Positions 1-10,675 of a stretch of 64,000 nucleotides of DNA are shown here, in pieces. This DNA comes from Limnephilus marmoratus. Its lineage: Eukaryota; Arthropoda; Insecta; Trichoptera; Limnephilidae. Made by a program: the position numbers and the translations under genes. The notes under the pieces were generated by a model. The model had not been told where the DNA came from, searched no databases, and worked only from the letters and a program-made list of their open reading frames with translations. The stretch is from the NCBI GenBank assembly GCA_917880885.1, contig OU862913.1, positions 21,585,286 through 21,649,285 on the forward strand. Reading direction: 5' to 3'. Every line of letters starts with the position of its first letter. The first letter of the stretch is position 1.

Positions 1-145
1 TTAGAGCATTTATCTTTGATCTTTGCGCTTTAGCTTTTAGTTTTGATCTTTGATATTTGTACTTTAATCTTTGGACCTTTATATTTGACCTTTGCCGTGT
101 GATCTTTTATTTTTGAACTTTGATTTTTGATCTTTGTTCCCGCTA
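1..145. repeat. degenerate heptanucleotide tract, part 1
   Basis: Consecutive imperfect CTTTGAT / CTTTGAG-like words with about a 7-nt period. Because 7 is not a multiple of 3, the reverse-strand translation shows a 7-residue K-I-K periodicity; this is a by-product of the repeat and not evidence for a gene. The tract continues at 590-1215 after an unrelated spacer. Confidence 0.8.
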
Positions 146-589
146 AGAGGTTTATAACTAAATATTCGGCAATCCATTTTTGTATAAATACAATGACAAC
201 AAAAATGTATAGGTAGGTAACACTCACGGAAGGTAGAAGGGAGCAGTTTCATCTGGGACGTAGTTCCTTTCAAGATAAAATCACCATCGGAGATGTAGTT
301 CAATTTTTTACTTGATGATTATTGCGAATTTGAATAGTTTTCAAAGAATGCGATGATATGCGATGCGATGCGATTGTTTTAAGCTACTTATATTCACGAG
401 GACCTCGTACTCGCGGAGCTACGTGAACGCCATGTGAACGCGCTGACTTTTTGGGGGGCAAGCGGGGAGACGGGAAAGGATCCATTTGTTGCCATAAATA
501 GAATAAATAATCCATTTCAAGAACACAAAAGTATCTCACCGAGTTATCACTAAAAGATCTTTCACAATCAACAAAGAACAATCATTGAG
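146..589. other. unassigned spacer between repeat blocks
   Basis: Non-repetitive AT-rich sequence separating the two heptamer blocks. The only structure seen is a short GATGC/GATGCGAT run near 350-375. No gene-like ORF. Confidence 0.5.
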
Positions 590-1215
590 CTTTAATCTTT
601 GATTTTTGAACTTTGAGTTTTGATTTTTGGTATTTTATCTTAAAGCTTTAATCTTTGATCTTTGCGCTTTAGCTTTGAGTTTGGATCTTTGATATTTGCG
701 CTTTTGCTTTGAATTGCGATAATTGATCTTTGCCCTTTAATTTCGTTTGCAGACGTTGAACTTTGATATTTGATAAATAGTCTAGTAAAAAATTAGTCTT
801 TGATCTTTGAGCTTTTATATTTGAGTTTTTTCTTTGAGCTTTGATCTGTTAACTTTAATCCTTGATTTTTTAACTTTCTTTAACATATAAAGTCTTATTT
901 TTGATCCTTTAGCATTAATCTTTGAGCTCTGATCGTTGAGCTTTGATTTGTGTGATTTAATATTTGAACTTTAATCTTTGATCTTTAAATTTTTATTTTT
1001 AATTTTTGGGCTTTGATCTTTGAGCTTTAATTTTAAGCTGTGAGCTTTGAGCTTCGGTCTTTAAGCTTTGACCTTTAAGCTTTGATCCATGAGCTTTAAT
1101 CTGTGATTTTGAGCTGTGATCTTTGGGCTTTGATCTTTAAGCTTTGATCCTTGAGCTTTGAGTTTTGAACTTTGAGTATTAATTTTTGAGCTTTAGCTTT
1201 GAACTTGGTTCTTTG
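590..1215. repeat. degenerate heptanucleotide tract, part 2
   Basis: About 620 bp of imperfect CTTTGAT, CTTTGAG and CTTTAAT words in head-to-tail order. Divergence between units is high, so this is an old or continually eroding simple satellite. No open frame of interest. Confidence 0.85.
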
Positions 1216-1730
1216 CAGAAAATCTTTTGAAAGATATATAATCAAAACTTGAAACTTTTTTTATGTAAATTGTTACATCCTGTATCCTCGTTTTGTCTTG
1301 AGTGGGTCCTGTATAAGAAAATCAACAAGCGTGCTGGCTGACAGCCGACGCGACCGTAGGTAGGTGCGCTACCGGCGACGTTTCGGTGCCGAGTGGCTTA
1401 GCCATTCTCAAGACGGATTTATAGACACGTACAATTCGTCGGATTTATTAAACCCAGTGGATTTACGAAACTTTGAATTTTAACGCACACCTGTAACGTA
1501 AGTGCATTTAAAACTTGAAAAATGTCCCTTTACCATATAAAGCAGAACAATGCAAATTGGAACACCAGGTTAGAGGTTATTGTTACTGTTAAATTTGGTT
1601 TTTTGTGGCGGAAGAACTTCAATAAAGGCAATATTTCTTCACTGGCGAATTCCAACTTATTTAATAACTTTTATAATCACATGCTACAATAATAATGTTT
1701 TCCCGACCCGACAAAGCACTAAACTGTGGT
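1216..1730. other. unassigned
   Basis: No supported feature. A GC-richer patch at about 1330-1440 differs in composition from its surroundings but matches nothing I recognise elsewhere in the window. Confidence 0.4.
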
Positions 1731-1738
1731 CTTCGGAC

Positions 1739-2030
1739 TGGCGGCTCGTGACTTTTGGGTGTGCTAGGGTGCTAATATTAAAAAAATGGCATCATGGATG
1801 TTGTCGTATGCGAAAAATATTTTTTTTATTTTTTTCAAATATCGGTGTTTTGTATGAAGATTTTTTAGGAAATCGGTGCAGCGCACCGCCAAACGGAAAC
1901 TTTCTGAAATTTTTCATACAAAAAACTGATTTTCAAAAAAAAAAATTTTTTTTCGGCTCCAACAACATTAATAATGCCATCTTTTTCATATCAGCACCCT
2001 AGCACACCCAAAAGTCACGAGCCGCCACTG
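1739..2030. mobile_element. hAT-type MITE, 292 bp
   Basis: Near-perfect terminal inverted repeats of about 35 bp: the right end reads as CAGTGGCGGCTCGTGACTTT on the minus strand and the left end starts TGGCGGCTCGTGACTTTTGG. The 8-bp direct repeat CTTCGGAC flanks both sides (1731-1738 and 2031-2038). An 8-bp TSD with a CAG terminus is diagnostic of hAT. The left copy lacks the terminal CAG, so this copy is probably immobile. No coding capacity. Confidence 0.85.
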
Positions 2031-2195
2031 CTTCGGACCATTAACCAGTTGATTCTAGCTGTTTTCAAGAGATACGAAGCATTTTTCTCTAAAGAACACA
2101 TTATTTATAACCCAAAAAACTACTCACACAAACAAATAAACAATGGCTGTCATATCAATGTCGTACTGTGATATACAGAAATCTGCTTTATCGAC

Positions 2196-2690
2196 TTTTT
2201 TTTTTTACATGAGCTCCACACAGGAGGCCCTGAAGAAAATAATTTCCCTCAGGGCCTATGTCATCTTTGAGGATGCTGTGTGGAGGGTTTTTTTTAAGGA
2301 AAGGCAGGAGAGGAGAGTTCTGGGAAGGAAAAGGGTTTAAGGGGTGGGTAGGAATCTGGGGTTCAGTATGTCCTGGTCATCCGCCTCCAAGACCTAGACA
2401 AACCTCACCCCATGAACCCGGGCACCCCTGCTAAATCACCAAACGTAGCGAACCACTTGGGGTGACCTATGGCAGAGGTGTTGGTTATCCAATAAAGGTT
2501 CCCGGGGCGGCGGTACCCATTCCCGCCTCCCAAATTGCAGGAGAGTAGACGCATCGCCCACCAAGACCTGGACAAACCTCACCCCATGAACCCGGGCACC
2601 CCTGCTAAGTCACCAAACGTAACGAATAGGTTGGTTATCCAATAAGTGGTTCCCGGGGTGGCGTTACCCATACCCGCCTCAAAAATTATG
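2196..2690 (-). repeat. family A short interspersed repeat, antisense, with partial second unit
   Basis: Starts with a poly-T run and the hairpin CTCCACACAGGAGGCCCTGA..., then the family A body, ending at the GGGAGGCGGGTATGGG boundary. A second partial unit (about 2541-2690) repeats the body from the GACCTGGACAAACC part onward. Family A recurs at least ten times in the window and shares its 3' end with the LINE fragment at 25280-26162. Confidence 0.8.
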
Positions 2691-2717
2691 TTGTTATTAT
2701 TATTATAGTAATTAGGT

Positions 2718-2850
2718 TATTGTGATATATTTTTGGGACGTATTTTACACAATCTGCCCTGATGACGGACACTATAACGCTGTCCGAAACTTTATCTGAA
2801 GTAGGAGGTAGCGCAACACGGCATAATACCCCAAAAATAAATCACGATGC
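2718..2850. repeat. small foldback sequence
   Basis: GTGATATATTTTTGGG near the left end pairs with CCCCAAAAATAAATCAC near the right end, enclosing about 100 bp. Possibly a tiny MITE; no TSD was identified. Confidence 0.4.
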
Positions 2851-2884
2851 GTTTTTAAGGGCGTAAAAATTTCAAACATATAGG

Positions 2885-2925
2885 GTATGTAAGGTTAGTT
2901 TAGGTTAGGTTAGGTTTTTCTTCAC
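2885..2925 (+). repeat. TTAGG-like run
   Basis: Several imperfect GGTTA/TTAGG words (for example GTTTAGGTTAGGTTAGG). TTAGG is the canonical insect telomere unit, but the run is short and interstitial. Confidence 0.5.
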
Positions 2926-3335
2926 TTTTCTGCAATCCAAATACTTTTTTATCATGGAAACAGTCACCGGACATATTTCGTTATTCGTTATTAAGTTATC
3001 CACTGGGATTAGCGGCCGGTTGCATAAGTAATTTGGCCGCCGTAAACAGTCGTCACACCTGAGCTACCTGAGTTAACTGGAATATATATATAGTGCAGTT
3101 GGTTCGAATCAAGCGGAAAATGTCGTATTTCTTATGGTAGCTTAATTAAAATAGGTTCAATGACGTTTGACAGAGTTATTAAAGAAAGTTAACATGTATA
3201 ATGTGTATATCCCCTCCTACCGACAGAACGTTTAGCGTTTTTCCTATTACTGTGACGACCTACGTTTATGGTACTGTGACGGTAAAAAAGGCAAAAACAT
3301 ACGTTCCTTATAAAACTGAAAATACTCCTCATCAC
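2926..3335. other. unassigned
   Basis: No recognisable gene or repeat. Confidence 0.4.
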
Positions 3336-3745
3336 GACCTAAGTATGGAGTATCTTGATGTACGGCTGCGAAACATGGTGCCTATCCGAAAGAGATAAAC
3401 GGAGACTAGAGGCTTTTGAGATGTGGTCCTATAGAAGACTATTAGGAATTTCCTGAAGAGACCACATCACAAATGAGGAGGTTCTCCAAAGAATCGAAGG
3501 AGGAAGGCACCTGCTCAGGACCTTGTCCGAAAGGCGTGCAAGATGGATCGGCCATGTAATACGACAAGAAGGCCTCTTGCATGCCATAATGGAGGGTATG
3601 ACCGAGTGGACAAACTCGCCGAGAGTACCTGGAGGACCTGATGGTGGATGTGCGCTGCTCATCACATGCAGACTTCAAAAGAGCCGCCCAAGACAGGGAA
3701 GAGTGGAAGAGACGAATACAATTGCTGCAAACCAATCCCAGGATT
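3336..3745 (+). pseudogene. non-LTR retrotransposon RT, C-terminal fragment
   Basis: Conceptual translation gives the post-RT tail typical of RTE/jockey-type elements: YGCETWCLSERDKRRLEAFE, then RRLLGIS, TNEEVLQRI, and RARWIGHVIRQEG. A stop codon follows RRLLGIS and the reading frame is otherwise short, so it is a dead 3' fragment. No RT catalytic motifs remain. The family assignment rests on the EAFE-W-RR-G and R-WIGHV pattern only. Confidence 0.75.
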
Positions 3746-4192
3746 GAAACCAAAGAGAGAGAGTAAGAGAGAAATTTATCATGACATTTTTATTTGGACA
3801 AATCATGACATCCAAATTTAATAGACGAGAAGATACAGATGAGGGGTAAAACCAAACTATGGGGGGCGAAGAGGGGAAATATGACCGTGATTCGTTAAAA
3901 ATTCAATCTGACAGTATATAGGCATCTCGCATTATAATATCACCATTTAGTTCTTAAAAGCAAAATGTGCTTTTGAATGAATAGACCTTTTAACATGGAA
4001 GCGCGAATTGCTCGCCACGTTATTGACATATTTGCTAAGTCCAAATGCGGCAAAGTAAAGTTCGCCACTTTTCACAGACGAAAATTTTGTTGCCGTATTA
4101 AGACACTTTTAAAAATGTTTCATAATTTACTTACCCTTGTAACCAGCGACGAGCTCACTGGAGAACCGGCCGCGTATTTACAAAACCTATAC
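3746..4192. other. unassigned
   Basis: No supported feature. An ORF of 105 codons begins at 3977 but has no recognisable motif and runs into the tandem duplication that follows. Confidence 0.35.
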
Positions 4193-4545
4193 CGATTCAG
4201 ACGCGGTAACGACAATTTACATTTTAAATATACCTCTATATTGGTTATTTTTTATCGCATTGCAAAAACAAAAATTGTTCTAAAATCTAAATAAAATAAT
4301 CTTTCTGATGTGTATATTAGAAATTAATAATTTTACTTCTAAATATTTAAATTTTAATATTATTCCCATATATTGTAAATACACCTCTATATTGATAATT
4401 TTTTATCACGTTGCAAAAACTAAAATTGTTCTAAAATCTAGATAAAATAACCTTTCCAATGTGTATATTAGAAATTAATAATTTTATTTCTAAATATTTA
4501 AATTTTGATATTGAAAACTTAAAGCGACGGGATTGTAAATACGCG
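4193..4545. repeat. tandem duplication of a ~175-bp AT-rich unit
   Basis: Two adjacent copies containing TACCTCTATATTG, TTGTTCTAAAATCTA, GTGTATATTAGAAATTAATA and AATATTTAAATTTT. A third, single copy lies at about 61730-61950, where it is followed by GCCCGGGCATCGCCGGGGAC. The unit is therefore part of a dispersed repeat. Confidence 0.8.
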
Positions 4546-4972
4546 AACCGGCCACATTCGTTATGTTCGAGGTAATTTTAGGGTATAATGTATAGCACAA
4601 GCTGTCATTTTTGCCGGCTTATTTAGTAAAATGTATAATGTGAGTTCGATGCTGGTCAGGACAAGAATAATGACGTCACATTTTTAGATTCAAGCGAGGC
4701 CCTCGTAATCCCAGCCGGTTCCATGGAACCGTTATGTGGAGGGAGAAATAATACGCTTTTATCACTTAGGGCAGGTCCATATACCTATATTCATACGTCT
4801 ATGGGACAAATGAAATAAAAATAAAACCTCAACATTTTTTGCAAATTTTTCATGATTAATTTATCACCCACCAAAGTTAGAAAATATTAGCGTGGAACAC
4901 GGTTTACATATAAACAATTTATGTTTTTGTAAATACTGCACAAAAGTATCAACTGCCTCCAAGCAAATTCTG
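4546..4972. other. unassigned
   Basis: No recognisable gene, RNA or repeat. Confidence 0.35.
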
Positions 4973-5290
4973 AATAGGTCACCCCAAGTAGTTCGCTACG
5001 TTTGATGACTTAGCAGGGGTGCCCTGGTTCGTGGGGTAAGATTTATCCTGGTCTTGGCGGCGATGCGTTTGAGACCTAACCTAGACCTCTCCAGCCAGAC
5101 TCTCTCGAACCATCGCTTTGCACCAAAGTGGGAGTAATCGATTCTATCACTCCTGTATACATTACCCCCGATTCCTATCCCTCGTACATTATACATTGTT
5201 TCTTTCCAGAACTTTCTCTTCTTTCTTTCGCTTAAAAGTCTCTCCGCACAGCATCCCCAAAGATGATATGGGCCCTGAGGGTTCGGTGTT
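4973..5290 (+). repeat. family A copy, sense, divergent
   Basis: Body begins at GGTCACCCCAAGTAGTTCGC and ends at CAGCATCCCCAAAGATG...GGGCCCTGAGGG, losing the distal half of the 3' hairpin. 5291-5445 is unrelated and ends in a poly-T run. Confidence 0.75.
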
Positions 5291-5499
5291 CTTCTTCTTT
5301 TCGTGCCCTGTACGTTCAACGGACGTTGGCTATCATGTTGGCTATGTGGACTTTGTTTACTGCGGCCCGGAACAGCTTCACGGTAGACTGGCCAAACCAT
5401 TGTCTCAGGTTTTTAAGCAGTTTTTTTTTTTTTTTTTTTAAGCCATGAGGTTCTCCTTATGAGATGCAAGATCTCGTACTTCTCTGGATGTCACTTTCT

Positions 5500-5700
5500 G
5501 TTATTTAGGTTCTGTGTGAAGTTAATGTAAAAAAATAAGCGTCGGGGGGCACTGGTACTATAGCATTCCCATTTATCGGGGTATGTTGTGAGGCTGAAGG
5601 CATGAGGAGGGGAAGGAGATGGGGCAGAGGAAGGTGGGGACACAGCCCTATGTCCCGTGTCAGGGGTCAGCAACAGAAGGAGCATGACTAATGGCGCTAA
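5500..5700 (-). repeat. SINE D / RTE-type 3' tail, antisense
   Basis: Contains the reverse of the tail words seen at 23560-23700: variable GGAAGGAGATGGGG...GGAAGGTGGGGA tract and GGCACTGGTACTATAGCATT. It lacks the tRNA-like head. Confidence 0.6.
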
Positions 5701-7133
5701 TTACGTCCGGTGGCAGCGGTGCCCGTCATTAGGTCGGTGTCGGTGTCAATCTTACTCCACTGCACTGGTGCTGCAATTGTACTGAATACGCACTGAACGC
5801 ACCTGGACACTCATAAATCTACGTCATCATAGTGGTCGGGGGAAATGGCTTCAAATGAACCAAACTACATATTCAGATTTAGTACGTACACCGTTTTTTG
5901 CTGTATATTTTTTTAAATCGTATTTCAAAGATATTCCAATTCTTAATAACTCGTTTTATTCTGAATAACTTTTTGAATTTCATTTCTCCAGGCTCGAAGT
6001 TAATAAGGAACTCCTGGAACATAGACCAATAAACGCTGATTATGAATATGTAAGTTTTATTTAATAATATTAAACGCAGAGTTTTTAAAAATATATTAAA
6101 AAGTCAATTTTTAATCGGGACATAGAAACACGCCGTCAAGTTGGTATTATTAAAATGTTTAGTGGTGACGTCACTGGTCACCGTAAAGTCATTGTATGGA
6201 AATGTAGCTATGACACAAGCCATCGTATTAACAACGTTTCATCTTATTGGTTTATTTACATACAGTTAATAGAGATTTAGTTGTTGTTTTTATTGAAACA
6301 TTATTTAGGCCTAAATAATTCTGTTTAAAAAATAAAGGTATCTCTTACTAGTTTATCCCTTTTATTGAAAATATTCAAAAACTACTGCACAAAAAAAATA
6401 TTGATGCTACTCTAGGGAGAATACTTCCAACTCTGAATTTCAAAATGGCGCCAGTTGAACAGCTGATTGTCCGATCTTATAGTAACTTTTCGGGAGTGAT
6501 GACGTCACACGATTCACTACACATACGGTGGTTTTTGGGGGATCTTGAAAAATTAATTCTGACAATTATTTTAACTAATAAAACTAACTCTAAAAATAAA
6601 ATTAAAATATGCAGTTATTTACGTTAGAAGGTCATTATTCATTAAAAAAATAAAACAATTGGACTGGAGTTATGACCATTATGACCATTGCCATAAGGTC
6701 TCTAATAATATATCACAAAACGCTGTAAAACCACCACAATTTGATAGAAGTACATTATTGCAACCACAATAAACTAACTTGTGCGGATTTAATAAAGTCC
6801 AGCTCTGCGGAAAAAGGCGACAAATGGACCGTGGTAGAACCCTCTGCCGCAAAAGTGGACCCCGTGGAAGTGCGGTCAACGGTGTGCGATTGTACCCATT
6901 AATCAGGCTGGGGTTCGCTTGGTGGCTGGGGGCAAGCGGTGTACGTCAGAACCACTCATATTTCGTTGGTATGATTTGATGATAGGTCCATTTTACATAG
7001 TATGCATGTTCTTTTTGAAGGTAGATTGTGGTTTTAATGAAAAATAGAACAGCGACAAAACAGCGTATAAGGAATCAATACAGAAATGCTGAAAAAATAA
7101 GATATGATCTTGAGGTACAAACCCAATTAAGAC
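5701..7133. other. unassigned AT-rich sequence
   Basis: No recognisable gene or mobile element. Short ORFs (60-66 codons) have no motif. GTGACGTCA-like words appear at about 6168, 4672 and 6500, but too few to call a repeat. Confidence 0.35.
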
Positions 7134-7322
7134 TTAGGATGGGTTGTTTCAAATAATTTGAACAATTCATAAAATATTTTAAGTTAATTTTTACGTTCTG
7201 TGTAAGTTCTATTTATTTATTTATTTTATTTTTTATAAAATACATTCAGTGTAAGGAAACTTTTACTGTCCAACTAGGAAGGTCTCCCGTTCTAGGACAG
7301 TCAAATTGACATATTCATATTA

Positions 7323-8266
7323 GGTCCTTACATATGAAATTGGCGTTTTGTATGGGAGGAACATTTTTTGTCGGTTTTTTTTTATACAATATATTTATTT
7401 AATCAAATTATGTTCCATTGCTATCTATGCACTTTTGCCATCTCATAGGTAGTTCATCGAACTCTTTACTAAAAAAACCATTCGGACGGGAATCAATAAA
7501 ATCTTTGAAGGCGGTTTGGACTGCCCCATCGGAGTTGAATTTTTTCCCTTGCAAGAAGTTATCCAAATTTCGAAAAAAATGGTAATCTGGTGTGGCAAGG
7601 TCCGGAAAGTACGGTGGATGTCTTAGACATTCCAATTGAAGCTCCTCTAATTTGGTAGCCGTCTGTTGTGCAGTGTGTTGTCTAGCGTTCTAACGCGCAT
7701 TTGTTGATTTGCTTCACTCAATTCGTGAGGTACCCACCTTTCAAGCTTTTTCACCTTCCCAATTTGCTTCAAGTGGATTAAAACAGTTTTATCACTAACA
7801 CCGCAGCCTGCAGCTAACTCGGACGTGGTTTTCGATGGATCCGCTTCTACAACAGCCTTCAATTCTTCATTATCAACTTTGGTCTCCGGCCGTCCACGGG
7901 GCTTGTTCTGCAGGTCGAAATTTCCAGAACGAAAACGTTGGAACCAAAAACGCATTGTGTTTTCTTTTGCGGCACCGTCGCCATACACATCATTAATCCT
8001 TCGAGCCGTTTCTGCAGCACTGGTGCTACGGTGGAACTCGTACTTGTAAATAACGCGATATTTCAAGTTTTCCATTTTGTAAACTAAGTGACGCAAAGAA
8101 AAAAAAAAAAACAATTAAGGAAAAAACAAATTAATTATAATTTTTGAAACACAAGTACACGATTAAATAGCTGTATAAATTTGAATTTGGAATTCCCAAC
8201 CAAAGAGAAGATATTTGAGATCAAAGTTGCCAATACGGCAAAACGCCAATTTCATATGTAAGGACC
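7323..8266 (-). mobile_element. mariner element, internally deleted
   Basis: TIRs GGTCCTTACATATGAAATTG / reverse complement, flanked by TA dinucleotides (7321-7322 and 8267-8268), as expected for Tc1/mariner. The length (944 bp) is below the roughly 1.3 kb of intact mariners. Coding content is described separately. Confidence 0.92.
7408..8083 (-). pseudogene. mariner transposase remnant, cecropia-like
   Basis: The N-terminal part starts MENLKYRVIYKYEFHRSTSA and retains both helix-turn-helix regions (AAETARRIND, CGVSDKTVLIHLKQIGKVKK) and the WVPHEL linker motif. Immediately after QMRVR the sequence jumps to what corresponds to the ARPHTAQQ region, then continues to HPPYFPDL, DYHFFRNL and QGKKFNSDGAVQTA. 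The deletion removes about 100 residues, including the first two catalytic aspartates of the DD34D triad, and puts the C-terminal part in another frame. Only the last Asp region (PDLATPDYHFF) remains. It cannot be an active enzyme, but the DNA-binding half is open and could act as a repressor-like fragment if expressed; that is inference. Confidence 0.9.
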
Positions 8267-8569
8267 TAATATTAGGTTTTAAGTTCTGTTATTACACATT
8301 ATAGGCCAGTTGCTTCATAAAACTGAAATTATCACAGAACTTTAATAGAACCTTCACAGAATATGAAAATTAACTTCAAATGTTTGATGAATTGTTAAAA
8401 TTATTTGAAACAACCCATCCTTAGGCATCACTTTTCAATCAAATCTTTCAATTGTTAATCACATAACAGAAATCTGTACTGAGGTCATAAAAATGTTGGG
8501 GCTAATAAATAGGTTATCTTTTAAATAGGTTAATTTTATTTTTTATTATATGAAAAACTATTCTTACGA

Positions 8570-9260
8570 AGGATGGGTAGAAATCTGACGGTCGGTGTCT
8601 TCCGGTGAACATATGAATCTATCCCTCCCCCTGTGGTGTAAGGCGATTTTCCGAGAGAGTCCTGTTGGAGAGATTAAAACGTCTCAAGCGTCGATGACAC
8701 AGGGCTAGTTTACAATCTGGGAAATTCACTATCTGTTAGTAAACTCGCCCAGTGTCATCGTTCACTTGCTAACTAGCAGCAACTAGCAGATTGTTGACAA
8801 TCTACGAAAAAAAGTTGAAAGGTCGTCAACTTTACTAACCTACACGCTTGCTCCGCTTGCTCGTGATTGGTTTATTTATGTTTCCAACATGGCTTCCGAT
8901 AAACAGCTGATTTCGACTGTCAAACATTGAAGAATTAGTTCACGCAGTCGTCGTTATTCTTGTTACTGGCGCTAGTAGCGGCCTCAGTTTCCTACGCTTC
9001 TGAGCGAGTGGACAGTTTTGTGTGTCATCATGACAATCTCACTCGCCGATTTACTCGCTTTTAGATAGTAGCTTGTAACTCGCCTTGTGTCATCGAGGCA
9101 TCACGTAGGCAGATGCATCCCCCACCAAGATTCGGGCAAACCTCACCCCGTTAACCCGGGCAACCCTGCTAAGTCGCCAAACTTGGCGAACCTATGGCAG
9201 AGCTGTTGGTTAACCTATTAATGGTTCTCGGGACGACGGTAACCAATCCTACATCCAAAA
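8570..9260 (-). repeat. family A copy, antisense, interrupted by a MITE
   Basis: Family A words flank both sides of the 8691-9096 insertion: GGATGGGTAGAAATCTGACG before it and CACCAAGATTCGGGCAAACC through GGTTCTCGGGACGACGG after it. Confidence 0.75.
8691..9096. mobile_element. MITE, 406 bp
   Basis: Terminal inverted repeats TCGATGACACAGGGCTAGTT / TCGATGACACAAGGCGAGTT. It has no coding capacity and sits inside a family A copy, so it is younger. A TSD was not obvious, so the superfamily is left open. Confidence 0.7.
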
Positions 9261-9715
9261 TTGTATTATTATGCAAGTAAACAAATAACCCATGATGGAA
9301 TAATAACAAAACTTGAATAGAACCTTCACAGAATATGAATATTAACTTTTAAATTTGACGAATCGTTCGAATTCGTGCTAACAAAAGTAATATTGTCCAC
9401 GTGTGACATTATGACAGTGTAATATTGCACGTGAAATTCACGCATGAAAATTTCATCATATAACTGATGGGAAAGTAGAAAATATTTCTCCGTAGAGCGA
9501 GAAAACTTTTGTAAAAATATCTTTTTCATATTTTACGGCTTTCAAACGATGCCTACAAAAATATGACAGTAAAATTTTTCATGCCAATTTTCTGTTGTTT
9601 GGAATATTAAAAAACTTTGGATTTCAATATGCATTTAAGGTGTTTTGTTGGGAGATACTTTTGAAGTACAAAACATATTATTTTATTTAGATCTATGGAA
9701 CCTTTGCTTGTGTAC
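9261..9715. other. mostly unassigned; fragment of the 7134-8428 element family
   Basis: Around 9300-9370 the words GAATAGAACCTTCACAGAAT and ATTAACTTTTAAATTTGACG match an arm of the 7134-8428 element. Nothing else recognised. Confidence 0.5.
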
Positions 9716-10040
9716 ATCTCTACAACATATTATAAATTAAAGTCCTCCACCGCGTCTGTCTGTCTTTCTGTCTGTTCGTGATAAACTCGAAAACTACTGT
9801 GGATTTATTGTGGATTCATGAGGAAGGTTTTGGTATATAATTTATCAAGGTTTTGTGTAAATTGGTTAAAATATATAATATATAAAGGAGAATGTCTGTT
9901 TGTGGGGGACGAGGGCACTGGCAACCTTTCGATGTGGATTTGATTTGTATCCAAATCTACAGTTTTATACAGAAGTTGATGAAATTTTGCACATGTGACT
10001 TTCAAAATAAGAGAAAGGTCACAGTCTGCACTTAATTTCG
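9716..10040 (+). repeat. dispersed repeat F, copy 1
   Basis: Shares long stretches with 61370-61700: ATATTATAAATTAAAGTCCT, GTCTGTCTGTTCG-TGATAAACTC, TATAATATATAAAGGAGAAT, GATGAAATTTTGCACATGTG. The pattern resembles the short non-autonomous repeats with CT-rich heads common in Lepidoptera, possibly Helitron- or RTE-derived; the class is uncertain. Confidence 0.75.
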
Positions 10041-10094
10041 AATAGTAATTTTAGATAAAGCTATTTGAATTTCGATTATGTTTCCTTCTTGTAA

Positions 10095-10465
10095 ATGAAT
10101 GAATGCAAATCTTGAAGGTGGAAATTTACCCACTTCCCGACATCCGATCGAGCTCAAATTCGGCAGATAGACTCGTTGACGATGACAATGCATTCTGTTA
10201 TCTTGGCACTCACGGTCACAAATGCGCACACATACGCATTTCTCAAAAATTGGCAACTTGCCGGCTCAAAAATGAGCTACTCGTTCTATGCGTACGACCG
10301 TGCATGAAAGTCGTATCCGATCGAGCTGAAACTCGGCAGATAGACTCGTTGTCGATGACAATGCATTCTGTCGACTTTTGGTGGGACTCACGCACAAACA
10401 CACGTACACACACGCATTTCTCTGAAATTGGCAACTGGCCGGCACAAAAATGCGTTACAACGTTC
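10095..10465 (+). repeat. tandem duplication, ~210-bp period
   Basis: Two units share TCCGATCGAGCT-AAA-TCGGCAG, ATAGACTCGTTG-CGATGACA, ATGCATTCTGT, CACTCACG, ACACACGCATTTCTC-AAATTGGCAAC and GCCGGC-CAAAAATG. The resulting ORFs on both strands (63-134 codons) are shadows of the repeat. Confidence 0.8.
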
Positions 10466-10675
10466 GATGCCAGAAATTCAAAACTGTTTCACTACATACA
10501 AAAATAGATGTGTTATAATAAAAGAAAATATTTTTTATAAGGGTTGTTTTTTTCTTTTTTATGTTATAAAACGTTGTTTTCTAAGGTTCTGAAAAACTGA
10601 ATATATTTGATAATCTCCTACTACCATCATAATAATAAGTGGGAGATTTACTTGCAATGATGAAGGATTAGCTAA

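Larger units (their letters stand above)
7134..8428. mobile_element. inverted-repeat element split by a mariner
   Basis: The left arm (AGGATGGGTTGTTTCAAATA... from about 7137) is matched in inverse orientation at about 8335-8425, with about 80 bp of similarity. The mariner at 7323-8266 lies inside. Related single-arm fragments occur at about 9300-9370 and 55260-55470. I did not find a clear TSD, so the superfamily is unknown. Confidence 0.6.

Noticed and set aside
1580..2002. 140-codon ORF
   Set aside because: It runs through a non-coding hAT MITE and its flank; no domain and atypical composition.
5118..5441. 107-codon ORF ending in poly-Phe
   Set aside because: Composite of family A sequence and a poly-T run.
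10103..10507. 134-codon ORF with internal repetition
   Set aside because: Shadow of a tandem DNA duplication; repetition is at DNA level and the reverse strand is equally open.
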